From: a virus
Strand: one strand, 5' to 3'
DNA length: 47,053 nucleotides
Virus record (IMG/VR): IMGVR_UViG_3300022924_000020
Location: 1-47,053 of that record
Part shown: positions 18,562 through 26,180 of the stretch, piece by piece
Numbering within the stretch: position 1 is the first letter of the stretch
Layout of the letters: each line of letters opens with the position of its first letter
Translations under genes and position numbers: made by a program
The notes under the pieces: model-generated
The model's input: the letters and a program-made list of their open reading frames with translations, nothing else
What the model was told of the DNA's origin: nothing
Database searches by the model: none

Positions 18562-18927
18562 TGTTTGCTGTAATCGAGCTTGGGGCTGTCAGGAGAGCTG
18601 TTTTCTGCTATCTCTCTATCTTATCTGTTCTAGGTAAGGTATATCAAAGTAGATGTTCTCTTTGTTCTGGCCGAAAGTCCGGCAGGCTGGCTTTTCGGGA
18701 GAAGCTCGTCAAAGCTGGTTCATAGTACTCAGTAAAGTGGGACTCAGGTGTGCTGTTCGAGGAGTTGGGCTGTATGGGTTGGGTTCTCTGCTAATTTTTT
18801 TTTTAGTTTTTTGAGAGTGTGGATATCTGTGGTAGGAGAGACCACCTCATGGCCCCCACCCCTACTAAGTTTTGCGGTGCGTGGTGCCCCGTCCCCTTGT
18901 CAGGGAGATAAGACAAACAAAGACAGT

Positions 18928-19551
18928 ATGAAAGTTTCAGCAGAATTCGCAACAGCACAACTAACAAGAGCAAGACAGATCCTAAGCTCACGTAAATTGA
19001 TCACAAGCTCAGAGCTAGGTCAGGTTGTAACAGTAGCCATCCAAGGCAATGGTAACATGCTTAACAGCAGACCAGCTATGATCTACAACACCAATGCTAC
19101 CACTACAGACAGACTGTTGGCAGCTAAAGCGTTGTTAGGTACAGCCTCGTTCATGGCAGCTATTGAAGATGCAGATGAGCAAGGTGTTCAGGACTACGTT
19201 AACAGTGTTCTTAACGATGCACAGTTGAGCTTTACAGTACCATTGACTAGCAGTCAGACATTCCAGAACAGGGATCTTGTGACTGCATTGGTTGAAGAGT
19301 ACAGCCGTAAAGCAACTGATGAGAACCCAACTCCCGGTAAAGGTGTAGGTTTGAACAACGTTAAACCAGTCAAAGCAACAGCTATCGGCAACGCAGCAAG
19401 CTTGCTTGGTAACTGGGATGAAGATGAGGATGCTACTATCACAGATGGTACAGACTCAGCAGCAGCTCCAACAGCAGAAGCAGATCCATTTGCAGACAGC
19501 AACGTTGATCCTGCAACAGTTCCAGACGCAGCGGCAACTCCAGCTCCTTAG
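18928..19551 (+). CDS. First rightward gene: protein with acidic C-terminal tail
   Basis: 207 aa from ATG 18928 (MKVSAEFATAQLTRARQI). The frame is open further upstream, but that part lies in the control region and has no suitable start. Residues 1-150 look like a compact alpha/beta domain. From about 160 the tail is acidic, Ala/Pro/Asp-rich and disordered (GNWDEDEDATITDGTDS, then ADPFADSNVD), like the tails of single-strand binding proteins. A strong terminator follows at 19615, so it is a one-gene unit, perhaps abundantly made. An SSB-like role is speculation from the tail and position. Confidence 0.6.
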   Translation: MKVSAEFATAQLTRARQILSSRKLITSSELGQVVTVAIQGNGNMLNSRPAMIYNTNATTTDRLLAAKALLGTASFMAAIEDADEQGVQDYVNSVLNDAQLSFTVPLTSSQTFQNRDLVTALVEEYSRKATDENPTPGKGVGLNNVKPVKATAIGNAASLLGNWDEDEDATITDGTDSAAAPTAEADPFADSNVDPATVPDAAATPAP

Positions 19552-19614
19552 AAGAGCACAACTCAGTACATGAGCTAAGACATTGCTCAGTACTACAATT
19601 CAAAGCATGAAGCA

Positions 19615-19645
19615 GAGCCAACCCAAGTGGTTGGTTCTCTTCTTT
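19615..19645 (+). terminator. Terminator after the first rightward gene
   Basis: A 9 bp stem (GAGCCAACC with GGTTGGTTC, one G-T) closes a five-base loop and is followed by TCTTCTTT. Confidence 0.8.
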
Positions 19646-19982
19646 ACAACACGGCTCGCATCAAGAACGCTCTAAGTATGAGCTCTATCTTCGCAACTGG
19701 AGGTCTCAAGCACGACTCAAGAGTGAGAAGGTGAGAGATCTGGCTCGGGAAGGAGTGAATCAGGAGATCAAATAGATCCCATATCTCACATCTAAGCTCG
19801 CATCAACAACGCAAGCACAACAGACATGGGAGCTGTAAGGTAAACCAGCAGTGAGAGACAACAGAGCTCACCTAGAACAACAACACAATGAGCTCTATCA
19901 GCTCACACTAAAGCACCACTAACTAACAACTAATTCACAGAACATTTACACATAGAGCACACACGCTCACAACTTCATTGGC
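19646..19982 (+). other. Gene-free stretch with repeated short motifs
   Basis: About 340 nt without a convincing gene. ATGAGCTCTATC occurs at about 19678 and 19896, GCTCGCATCAA-AACGC at about 19656 and 19796, and GAGCTC-type words recur. Composition is purine-rich on the plus strand. It could be a long leader, an untranslated RNA or a replication element. Confidence 0.4.
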
Positions 19983-20177
19983 ATGAAAAAAATCTATATC
20001 AGACAATCCTCTCTTACAGAAGATGACGGATTCAACAACACACAGTACACATTCTACGTACAGTTCAAAGGAGAGGGAGCTTATGCTTACACAATCAAGG
20101 CAACAGCTGATGGCTTCGGTCATACAACTGAGCTGTGGGAACAGGCAGGGTACGAGATAGTATACAAAAAAGACTAA
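19983..20177 (+). CDS. Small beta-rich unknown protein
   Basis: 64 aa, starting MKKIYIRQSSLTEDDG. The pattern of alternating hydrophobic residues (QYTFYVQFKGEGAYAYTIKA) predicts a small beta sheet with a C-terminal helix. No membrane segment is present. It opens the rightward small-gene series after the 19646-19982 gap. Unknown function; size and position fit an early host-takeover gene. Confidence 0.55.
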   Translation: MKKIYIRQSSLTEDDGFNNTQYTFYVQFKGEGAYAYTIKATADGFGHTTELWEQAGYEIVYKKD

Positions 20178-20210
20178 GTATTCACAACTAACAACTAAGG
20201 AGGACTAACC

Positions 20211-20426
20211 ATGGAACAATGGGACATTAAAGACAGACTAAACAGTATGTCAGCTGACACAGTACTTGATATTGCAACAGAACCAGAGCCAGGTGAAACA
20301 TACTTAGCTCTTATGGCTCTACCTCAGATGGAAGCTGTAAAGCTATTACTGGGTAGATTAGCTATTGAGAGGTCTAAAGTAGAAAACCTGCTTCATGAGC
20401 GTAACCACAAACCACAAAGAGGCTAG
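20211..20426 (+). CDS. Small helical unknown protein
   Basis: 71 aa, starting MEQWDIKDRLNSMSADT. Helical, with AVKLLLGRLAIERSKVENLLHERN near the end as a likely coiled coil. The start is preceded by AAGGAGGACTAACC, a clear Shine-Dalgarno-like sequence of a kind seen repeatedly in this block. The next gene begins 2 nt after the stop. Unknown function. Confidence 0.6.
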   Translation: MEQWDIKDRLNSMSADTVLDIATEPEPGETYLALMALPQMEAVKLLLGRLAIERSKVENLLHERNHKPQRG

Positions 20427-20428
20427 CC

Positions 20429-20611
20429 ATGGGAGAGATCGTACCATTACTAACTGAGGCTAAGTGCATTCAGTTGGTACAAAGATGTGATACCTTGGTC
20501 GCATTGAACTTATTACAAGTATACTTTGAAGTTAAGAAGGTAGACATGAGCATAGATATGATGTTTGCTGTTCTTGAGCATGAAAGTAGATTAGAGTTAA
20601 AAGGAGGATAG
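20429..20611 (+). CDS. Small unknown protein
   Basis: 60 aa, starting MGEIVPLLTEAKCIQLVQ. Helical and neutral, no membrane segment. Spaced 2 nt from the gene before and 3 nt from the gene after, with AAAAGGAGGATAGGCT at its own end serving as the next gene's ribosome site. Part of one coupled operon 20211-21548. Family unknown. Confidence 0.55.
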   Translation: MGEIVPLLTEAKCIQLVQRCDTLVALNLLQVYFEVKKVDMSIDMMFAVLEHESRLELKGG

Positions 20612-20614
20612 GCT

Positions 20615-21409
20615 ATGATAACAAAAGAAGAAGCAGCAAGGTTAAAGGCTTTGCTGCCATCATCATGGGCAGTAGTTGATGATGGTTCACAGTTGTTTAG
20701 AGATACTGTTTGTGGTTACTTGAACACATTCAAAAATCTCTATGCTACCAGAGCAACAAGTGAATACATAGACCACTACTACGGGATTAATGGTATTGGT
20801 ACCAGCTACTCTCGTATAGATATACCTGAAGGGGCTACATTACTGACGCTACAACTATTCACAAAGCTCTTTAATGAGGCATTGAACTACAGCCATAAGC
20901 CTACACCAACTCCACAGAGAGGTAAGATCACCATGGAACAAGCTGTACGCCTTAGAGGAATGCTAGATAATGATCATACTCCTATTCAAGTAGAAGATGA
21001 TGGCAGTAAGCTGTTTAGAGAGACAGTAGTAGACTACATGATTAAGCTGAGAAGTGGAGGTATAAGTCCTACTAGAAATGGTACTAGCAGTGCTTGGTAT
21101 TCTATAACTACTTCAGGTCAAGTAAATAAGATGGCTTTTAGTTCTTATACTGATGCTAAAACATTCACACTTAGTGAGTTCGTAAAGCTGTATGATCAAG
21201 TAATAAGCAACACAACAACAGATAATAATTCACAAACTAAAACACAAGAAAGTGGGAGTAACAAAACAAAAGGCCAAATCGCTGAAATACAGCGAATTAC
21301 TGGCACAGTCACAACTGGACAAAGACCAACAGGAACAACAGTATCAGGTAGAGGATGCAAAACAGCAGTTGAGGTCGGACATCTTAGCAACAGAGCGTGC
21401 TCTGTCTAG
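20615..21409 (+). CDS. Protein with internal duplication; C terminus probably out of frame
   Basis: 264 aa as read. Residues 1-95 and 104-200 are two copies of one domain: KEEAARLKALL / MEQAVRLRGML, DDGSQLFRDTV / DDGSKLFRETV, and LQLFTKLFNEAL / LSEFVKLYDQVI align in order. After about residue 200 the sequence turns into Thr/Ser/Gln-rich text with no match to either copy and overlaps the next gene by 158 nt. Tandem stops (TAATAA) occur in other frames at 21201 and 21223, followed by a typical intergenic leader. The gene may once have ended there and lost its stop by a one-base indel. Function unknown. Confidence 0.6.
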   Translation: MITKEEAARLKALLPSSWAVVDDGSQLFRDTVCGYLNTFKNLYATRATSEYIDHYYGINGIGTSYSRIDIPEGATLLTLQLFTKLFNEALNYSHKPTPTPQRGKITMEQAVRLRGMLDNDHTPIQVEDDGSKLFRETVVDYMIKLRSGGISPTRNGTSSAWYSITTSGQVNKMAFSSYTDAKTFTLSEFVKLYDQVISNTTTDNNSQTKTQESGSNKTKGQIAEIQRITGTVTTGQRPTGTTVSGRGCKTAVEVGHLSNRACSV

Positions 21410-21548
21410 TGCTAAGAGAGCTTACGGAGACACTGTGATCGCAGTACCATTCAACAGTGCTAACATCATAGCAGCAGCTGTGAAGATTGAGTCATTAGAA
21501 GATGGCTTACAAAGACTACAGACACTCGATAACGAGTTGTTTGGATAA
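21252..21548 (+). CDS. Small coiled-coil unknown protein
   Basis: 98 aa from GTG 21252 (read as Met). Long charged helices (QSQLDKDQQEQQYQVEDAK, then IESLEDGLQRLQTLDNELFG) predict a coiled coil. The helix-rich coding pattern of this frame looks more natural than the competing end of the 20615 gene, so I take this frame as the real one in the overlap. The A-rich leader CAAACTAAAACACAAGAAA before the GTG is like other starts here. Unknown function. Confidence 0.55.
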   Translation: MGVTKQKAKSLKYSELLAQSQLDKDQQEQQYQVEDAKQQLRSDILATERALSSAKRAYGDTVIAVPFNSANIIAAAVKIESLEDGLQRLQTLDNELFG

Positions 21549-21636
21549 GATTAAACTTCCTGCTTGAATGCAGACAGTAGTAAGGTGAAGACACACGGGC
21601 AAGACTCAAAACGTAATTACTATAAGCTAGATCCAA

Positions 21637-21712
21637 TAGCTGTTGTCTGATGGTCGAGATACTGATGCTGGGGCTAGCAGTGGTGAATGTGGTTCGAATC
21701 CACACCAGCTAT
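21637..21712 (+). tRNA. tRNA-like element, anticodon uncertain
   Basis: 76 nt with a T arm (TGTGG-TTCGAAT-CCACA) and an acceptor pairing TAGCTG with CAGCTA. The D stem is short (TCT/AGA). The anticodon arm is abnormal: ACT and GCT pair with AGC and AGT around a GAT bulge and a GGGGCT loop. A specificity cannot be assigned. It lies in the 350 nt gap before the paralogue pair at 21900. Confidence 0.45.
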
Positions 21713-21756
21713 CACAGTTTCCTTGGAAGCGGGACAGGAAGTTTAACAACAAGAAT

Positions 21757-21790
21757 GAGAGGGGTTCTCCAATGGCTCCTCTCTTCTTAT
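21757..21790 (+). terminator. Terminator after the tRNA-like element
   Basis: An 8 bp stem (GAGAGGGG with CTCCTCTC, one G-T) around an 11 nt loop is followed by TTCTTAT. Confidence 0.6.
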
Positions 21791-21899
21791 ATTCTACAGT
21801 ACTATGTATTAATGTACCACAACTCACTTCCCAAGGATGAGCAGCATAAGCTGAGTACAGAGGGGTACAAATAACTAATTCACAACTAATTGAGAAATC

Positions 21900-22520
21900 A
21901 TGGCAAGAACACCAAAAACACTAAAAACGATCCTGAAAGCAGTATTTATCTCTAAGCTAGCAGGTATCAGGAGTATTATTGAGCGCAATAAAGCGTTCCA
22001 TGCTCTGTCTGATGAAGACAAACGTAAAGAGATAGCATTTGATGCTTTGAATCTACTAGTGACTAGTGGCATTGTAGCTGCAGAATCAATCTATTGGGGA
22101 GACAAAATAACAGAACATCTTGACCCAGAAAATGAGGCTATAGAATTAGAAAGTAAAAAACTACAAAAAGAACTGCTTAAAGTTGGTAAAGATCTGACTG
22201 AGTGTGCTGTATGTGCTAGAGGAGCAGTAATGCTTAGTACTGTAAGATTAGGTAACTGCTTGAGTCTTCAGGACACCAACTACGGATCAGGTAAAAGAGG
22301 TAAGATACAAGGATTCGATTGGAGTATTATGGAAGCAATGGAATCTGAGTTTGAAACAGGCCATATAGCTGAAACACACGTTGATAACAGTGATGCTAAG
22401 CTCGGTAACATACTGCTTAACGTAATTGTTAACGGTGACTTCAAGCCATCAGACTTGACTGATTATGTTGCTCAATTCAAACTGAAGTTGAATGAATCCC
22501 CAAGCCAGACCAATAACTAA
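21900..22520 (+). CDS. CxVCARGA-motif protein, paralogue 1
   Basis: 206 aa. It shares with the next gene the order NKAFHALSDEDKRKEIAFDAL, a central helical part, and CAVCARGAVMLSTVRLGN (about 99-116). The two-cysteine motif CAVCARGA is the most conserved stretch. Similar C-x-x-C-A-x-G-A segments occur in uncharacterised phage proteins. The two Cys could bind a metal or cofactor, but only two are present. The ATG of the next gene overlaps its stop (TAATG). Confidence 0.6.
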   Translation: MARTPKTLKTILKAVFISKLAGIRSIIERNKAFHALSDEDKRKEIAFDALNLLVTSGIVAAESIYWGDKITEHLDPENEAIELESKKLQKELLKVGKDLTECAVCARGAVMLSTVRLGNCLSLQDTNYGSGKRGKIQGFDWSIMEAMESEFETGHIAETHVDNSDAKLGNILLNVIVNGDFKPSDLTDYVAQFKLKLNESPSQTNN

Positions 22521-23080
22521 TGAAAACGATCTACAAATCTGTGCTCACTGGTATCAAGGATATCAAGGCACGCAACGAGGCATTCAAAGACCTCACAAAT
22601 GAGGCAAAACGCAAGGAGATAGCCTATGATAGTCTTCTACTACTAACAGCTGGTACTATCAAAGCTGCTAGAGGTAGTTACTGGGACGGTAATCTTCATG
22701 AGCTAGCAAGAGAAGCTGGAAGAACCAAGGAAAAACTACAATGCACTTTGATTGACATTAAAAAGTCTGACGATTGTTCTGTTTGTGCTCGTGGGGCTAT
22801 GATGTTATCAGCTATTAGGATTGGTAACAATACTACCTATAATGGACGTAACGGTGGAGAGGTTGCAAGTGGTTCTGAAGATACCTTAAAAGGTAAGGGT
22901 TTCGAATTCGATAACTTCCTAGACATGGAAAAAGAATACGAGACAAGCCAGTTCAAACATCCTTACAATGCTAGAGGTAAGAAGAAGCTGGCTAACATCT
23001 GCTGTAACGTCATCATGAATGGTGAATTCAATACTACAGACAAAACTGATTACCTAACTGAGTACGAAATCAAAGTATAG
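22520..23080 (+). CDS. CxVCARGA-motif protein, paralogue 2
   Basis: 186 aa, homologous along its length to the gene before: NEAFKDLTNEAKRKEIAYDSL and CSVCARGAMMLSAIRIGN align with its partner. The insert between motif and C terminus differs (NTTYNGRNGGEVASG). Both end in a TDYL/TDYV segment near the C terminus. A recent tandem duplication, possibly forming a heterodimer. The stop TAG overlaps the GTG start of the next gene. Function unknown. Confidence 0.6.
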   Translation: MKTIYKSVLTGIKDIKARNEAFKDLTNEAKRKEIAYDSLLLLTAGTIKAARGSYWDGNLHELAREAGRTKEKLQCTLIDIKKSDDCSVCARGAMMLSAIRIGNNTTYNGRNGGEVASGSEDTLKGKGFEFDNFLDMEKEYETSQFKHPYNARGKKKLANICCNVIMNGEFNTTDKTDYLTEYEIKV

Positions 23081-23316
23081 TGGGACAACAACCAAAAACA
23101 GTGGAACAGAGGCTCCAGGAGCTTCCGGAACCACAAAGAACGCAAGCACTCACTAATGCTCCAATGTCCAATAAGGTAGCAATACCTGATGAAGATGAAG
23201 AGTTGAGCAGCGTGCTACAAGGGGCATTCAACTGGGACAAAACACCAGAAGGTTTTAAGTACTGGGCGAATGTATTTGACAACTTAATTGTAGAGGAGAG
23301 ACAAAGCCATGAATAA
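23080..23316 (+). CDS. Small Gln/Glu-rich unknown protein
   Basis: 78 aa from GTG 23080, which overlaps the previous TAG by one base (TAGTG), so starting by re-initiation is likely. Starts as MGQQPKTVEQRLQELP. The first half is polar and proline-containing, the second half helical (VLQGAFNWDKTPEGFKYW), reminiscent of short phage proteins ending in W-x5-FW-like blocks. Unknown function. Confidence 0.55.
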   Translation: MGQQPKTVEQRLQELPEPQRTQALTNAPMSNKVAIPDEDEELSSVLQGAFNWDKTPEGFKYWANVFDNLIVEERQSHE

Positions 23317-23710
23317 GCAGTGGTACATTGACAACGTCAACAACACAGAGGACACAGAGTTCATTCAGACTCTAATGGTTACAGCTAGAGGTGATGAAGA
23401 TGTCACAGCTCTTGATTGTGCTTACATCACCAAGAATGCTGCTACTAAAATAGATCAGCTCAATGGTAATGAGGAGAAGTCTAAACGTATGGGTCTAGCA
23501 ACAATGCACATAGCTCTTGAAGAGGCAACAACTCAAGAGGAGTTCACAGCTGCTATTGATACTTTCAAGCTCTGGATTTATGATTCCCTTACTGCTGGTA
23601 ACTTTCATGATCTCGATACTTTGAAGATAGGAGCTCAGTTATCTGCGCTTATGGGTAAGCAGAAAGGCTTCGATAGCAAAGGGAGTTCATTCCGTGACAT
23701 AAAGTTGTAG
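23309..23710 (+). CDS. Helical unknown protein
   Basis: 133 aa, starting MNKQWYIDNVNNTEDTEF. All-helical, with the line ATTQEEFTAAIDTFKLWIYD that recalls the ATTQEDLDTVEAEL segment of the gene at 26508. It may thus belong to the expanded helical family at 25827-27483. It overlaps the previous gene by 8 nt and is followed 3 nt later by the four-copy paralogue array. Unknown role. Confidence 0.5.
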   Translation: MNKQWYIDNVNNTEDTEFIQTLMVTARGDEDVTALDCAYITKNAATKIDQLNGNEEKSKRMGLATMHIALEEATTQEEFTAAIDTFKLWIYDSLTAGNFHDLDTLKIGAQLSALMGKQKGFDSKGSSFRDIKL

Positions 23711-23713
23711 ACT

Positions 23714-23908
23714 ATGAAGAGGACAAGGTATAAGGTCATTGAGAACACTTTCGCAGCATCATTCGCTAATGAGCTTGAGTCATTTTGTAATCAACCCAGA
23801 ATTGAAGTACTTGCTATCCAGTACTCTGCGTCTGCTACACCTTATGGTAGTTCTAATTCCTCTATTAATAAGTTCTTTACGGCACTCATTGAGTACACAG
23901 ACAAGTAG
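23714..23908 (+). CDS. Array paralogue 1 (YKVI...AIQYS...EY family)
   Basis: 64 aa. First of four tandem related proteins. It reads RTRYKVIENT, then SFANELESF, VLAIQYSAS and TALIEYTDK, giving the family frame basic-YKVI, a helix, an AIQYS strand and a final EY strand. The fold is probably beta-alpha-beta-beta, weakly reminiscent of small DUF1737/Cse60-type phage proteins. Unlike the others it has an extra loop with Ser/Thr before the last strand. Function unknown. Confidence 0.6.
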   Translation: MKRTRYKVIENTFAASFANELESFCNQPRIEVLAIQYSASATPYGSSNSSINKFFTALIEYTDK

Positions 23909-23911
23909 AGT

Positions 23912-24133
23912 ATGAAACAGCAACTAAAGTACAAAGTATTAAGGAATACAAACCACGAGGAATTCGAGAAGAACCTAGCGGAGTCAGTGAATCGTGAGGA
24001 CTTGGTTGTCTTGGGTATACAATACTCAGTAGTAGTTATGCCTAACGGTAAGATCATGAACTGTGCTCTAGTTGAGTATTACCTTTTACCTAAACCACAA
24101 GCAGATGAAGAAGCCAAAGTACAAGGTGATTAA
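23912..24133 (+). CDS. Array paralogue 2
   Basis: 73 aa. LKYKVLRNTNHEEFEKNLAE, LVVLGIQYSVVV and CALVEYYLLPK align with the other array members. The C-terminal extension after the EY strand (PKPQADEEAKVQGD) overlaps the start of copy 3 by 29 nt, so the last residues are shaped by a second reading frame. It starts 3 nt after copy 1. Function unknown. Confidence 0.6.
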   Translation: MKQQLKYKVLRNTNHEEFEKNLAESVNREDLVVLGIQYSVVVMPNGKIMNCALVEYYLLPKPQADEEAKVQGD

Positions 24134-24275
24134 AGAGAGCCAAGCATACGATTTTGAGTCCTCATTAAACAGTTTTATCGATAAACATGAGACGATGGCT
24201 ATACAGTGCTTTGTTAAAGGAGACTACTACATAGCCATCGTTGAGTATATACCACAAGAAAATGCAAAAACTTAA
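24105..24275 (+). CDS. Array paralogue 3
   Basis: 56 aa from ATG 24105 (MKKPKYKVIKESQ). An upstream in-frame start at 24072 would add residues from inside copy 2 without homology, so I reject it. SSLNSFIDKHETMAIQCFVKG and YIAIVEYIP match the family; the usual Y-S after AIQ is C-F here. It overlaps copy 2 by 29 nt and copy 4 by 14 nt, so translation is coupled. Function unknown. Confidence 0.6.
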   Translation: MKKPKYKVIKESQAYDFESSLNSFIDKHETMAIQCFVKGDYYIAIVEYIPQENAKT

Positions 24276-24486
24276 GTACAAAGTAATCGCGGCTAGTACT
24301 CTGGAGACATTTGAAAATGGTCTGAATAGTTTCATTGAGAACAATGAGGTGTCTGCGATACAGTACTCGATTCACAACGGCAATTACACAGCTCTGCTTG
24401 AGTATAAGCCAGTAATGCCTTCAGATAAGACACATCAAAAGGATTATAACCCATTCTTCTGGTACCCACAACCTAAAAAGTATTAG
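24262..24486 (+). CDS. Array paralogue 4
   Basis: 74 aa from ATG 24262 (MQKLKYKVIAASTLETF). NGLNSFIENNEVSAIQYSIHNG and YTALLEYKP place it in the family, closest to copy 3. A C-terminal proline- and aromatic-rich tail (NPFFWYPQPKKY) is unique to this copy. The next gene begins 2 nt after the stop. Retention of four diverged copies suggests several related targets, but none is known. Confidence 0.6.
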   Translation: MQKLKYKVIAASTLETFENGLNSFIENNEVSAIQYSIHNGNYTALLEYKPVMPSDKTHQKDYNPFFWYPQPKKY

Positions 24487-24488
24487 AC

Positions 24489-25442
24489 ATGAGATTACCC
24501 AGATTTGCAGTAAAGAAGTCTCGAATAGCTGCTATCAGGGAGTTGATAGAGCTAATTGAGCATGATGACGTAGCTAAGGAGTTCCAGAACAGGCTGAGCT
24601 TAATTGAGACCAGGGAAGAGAAGTTTGAACGTGCTCGTATTGCTATCAAAAGTGCTGAAAGGTTAAGTGAGCTTAGAACAGAGCAGTTAGACGAACTGAA
24701 AACTGCTTGGTTTAACATGACTAAAGCTACAGCTGAGATGTATCAAAGTGCTAAAGAGCACAATGAGAACCTCAAGAAAATGGCTAAGCACGATTATGAT
24801 CAAATCATCAACAAAGCAAAAGCAGAAGCTGCTGAATTAGTAAAAGTGGCTAGTGATTCAGCTTATCGTATACAAGGTGAAGCTAGGGAGATCAAGCGTA
24901 AAGCAGAAGAACAGGCTATCGTGATCAAACAGAACGCAACAGCTGATGCTTTGGTGATCAGAGACCAGGCCAAGTACACACAGTATCGCGAAGTACTTGA
25001 AAGAGCAATACAAGATGGGTACTGGAAAGGCATGATGGGAGTACCATTACATTTGAGTGTAATTGAGATCAATCCCTATGCTAGTGAAGTTTTCATTGAC
25101 AATCAAGGACAGAAGCTTTATGATCTGTCTCTTATTGGACCAGGTGGTAAGCGTATGTTCACAGTTAGATCATTCTACATCGAACACGGATGTAAGATAC
25201 TCCTTGATTCGGTACTTCAAATGGGAGTAGGAACTCGTATTGAGCAGATTGAACAGGGTATTTCAGGTGACTGGACTATCATGGATGATCACAAACCAGA
25301 ATATGTTGAACCTAAGCCTGTTAGCAGACTAGGACACATGGGTATGCAAGTACGACACCCAAACAGCTTTATGAGTCACCACTCAGTGGATGAGCTCAGG
25401 AGAAATAATGGTCTACCAGATAGTATGTTCGACAGACTTTAA
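24489..25442 (+). CDS. Long coiled-coil protein
   Basis: 317 aa. Residues 1-165 are continuous charged heptads (KIIN-type helices: IINKAKAEAAELVKVASDSA, EAREIKRKAEEQAIVIK), forming a long coiled coil. Residues 180-260 are beta-prone (PLHLSVIEINPYASEVFID, LSLIGPGGKRMFTVRSFY). The C terminus is polar. The helix resembles that of SPFH or scaffold proteins, but no membrane anchor precedes it. It is followed by a lipoprotein gene. Possible envelope or scaffolding role, not proven. Confidence 0.55.
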   Translation: MRLPRFAVKKSRIAAIRELIELIEHDDVAKEFQNRLSLIETREEKFERARIAIKSAERLSELRTEQLDELKTAWFNMTKATAEMYQSAKEHNENLKKMAKHDYDQIINKAKAEAAELVKVASDSAYRIQGEAREIKRKAEEQAIVIKQNATADALVIRDQAKYTQYREVLERAIQDGYWKGMMGVPLHLSVIEINPYASEVFIDNQGQKLYDLSLIGPGGKRMFTVRSFYIEHGCKILLDSVLQMGVGTRIEQIEQGISGDWTIMDDHKPEYVEPKPVSRLGHMGMQVRHPNSFMSHHSVDELRRNNGLPDSMFDRL

Positions 25443-25468
25443 CAATTAACAATTAACAACCGGCAAGG

Positions 25469-25810
25469 ATGAAGAATTTAAAGGGAGGAGTCCTACTCAT
25501 TGCACTTGTAGCTCTATTGAGTTCGTGCACAACGAAGTCTCAACCGTTCACACGGGAGGTATTTTTAAGAAAGATAGACTCTGTTGAGACTGTCTTAACT
25601 AACAAATTTGACTCAATAGAACGTCATGCATTGATTGACTCTGTCAAGCTTCGTAAAGAAGTAGATGGGCCAGCTAATGAGTGGCAGCTATGGAGATCTG
25701 ACAGTTTGCTTACTGTGTTAAAACAGCATGTAAAAGAACAAAAGGTTATACTAGCTGATCTACAGTCTTGGCGTCGTGTCAGGGCTGAAGTAGAAGCAAC
25801 TAAAAATTAG
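25469..25810 (+). CDS. Predicted lipoprotein
   Basis: 113 aa. A basic N terminus, a hydrophobic stretch (GGVLLIALVALLSSC) and a lipobox ending at Cys20 mark a Bacteroidota lipoprotein, exported and lipid-anchored. The mature part is charged and helical (RKIDSVETVLTNKFDSIERH), probably a coiled coil in the periplasm. Candidates are an outer-membrane spanin-like lysis protein or a superinfection-exclusion lipoprotein. The neighbouring coiled-coil gene may act with it. Function is inferred. Confidence 0.7.
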   Translation: MKNLKGGVLLIALVALLSSCTTKSQPFTREVFLRKIDSVETVLTNKFDSIERHALIDSVKLRKEVDGPANEWQLWRSDSLLTVLKQHVKEQKVILADLQSWRRVRAEVEATKN

Positions 25811-25826
25811 AAGGGAGAAGATTACA

Positions 25827-26180
25827 ATGACAGAACAGGAATTGAGTACTAGCATAGACAATGCTACTACTGTAGATCAGATTGATCAGGCTATTATAAG
25901 TGCTACTGATGGAGAAGGAATCAGCAGCTCCTTATCTCTAACCAGCTTCGTAAGACAGGCTATCAGAGCAGCAGAGAAACGTGAAGCTATTGGTGGTTGT
26001 AAAATTGAAGCTCAGAAAGCTATCTTTTACAACAGAGCTACCAACATCATGAATGCTCGCACTAATGAAGAGTTGTCGCAGAACTTAGGAGCTGCAGCAG
26101 CTGATGGTAACATCACTATTGTTGATATGCACTACTTATCATCACTTGCTAACGAGAGACAAGAACAGGAGGGCTGGTAA
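25827..26180 (+). CDS. Small helical family protein A
   Basis: 117 aa, starting MTEQELSTSIDNATTVDQ. All-helical. The repeated style (DNATTVDQIDQAI, NARTNEELSQNLG) is shared with the following genes and predicts a bundle of helix pairs. No membrane segment. It overlaps the next gene's ATG by one base (TAATG). An expanded set of such proteins follows, suggesting duplication and divergence. Function unknown. Confidence 0.55.
   Translation: MTEQELSTSIDNATTVDQIDQAIISATDGEGISSSLSLTSFVRQAIRAAEKREAIGGCKIEAQKAIFYNRATNIMNARTNEELSQNLGAAAADGNITIVDMHYLSSLANERQEQEGW

Larger units (their letters stand above)
18351..18927 (+). promoter_or_regulatory. Divergent control region, origin or operator candidate
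   Basis: A 577 nt gene-free stretch separates the leftward and rightward blocks. It holds two inverted repeats (18456-18472 and 18476-18493), two direct repeats 22 bp apart (18521-18561), a CCGAAA/TTTCGG hairpin around 18670-18700, and a T-rich run (18796-18815) before the first rightward gene. I found no exact TAnnTTTG promoter, so early transcription may use another signal. Confidence 0.6.
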
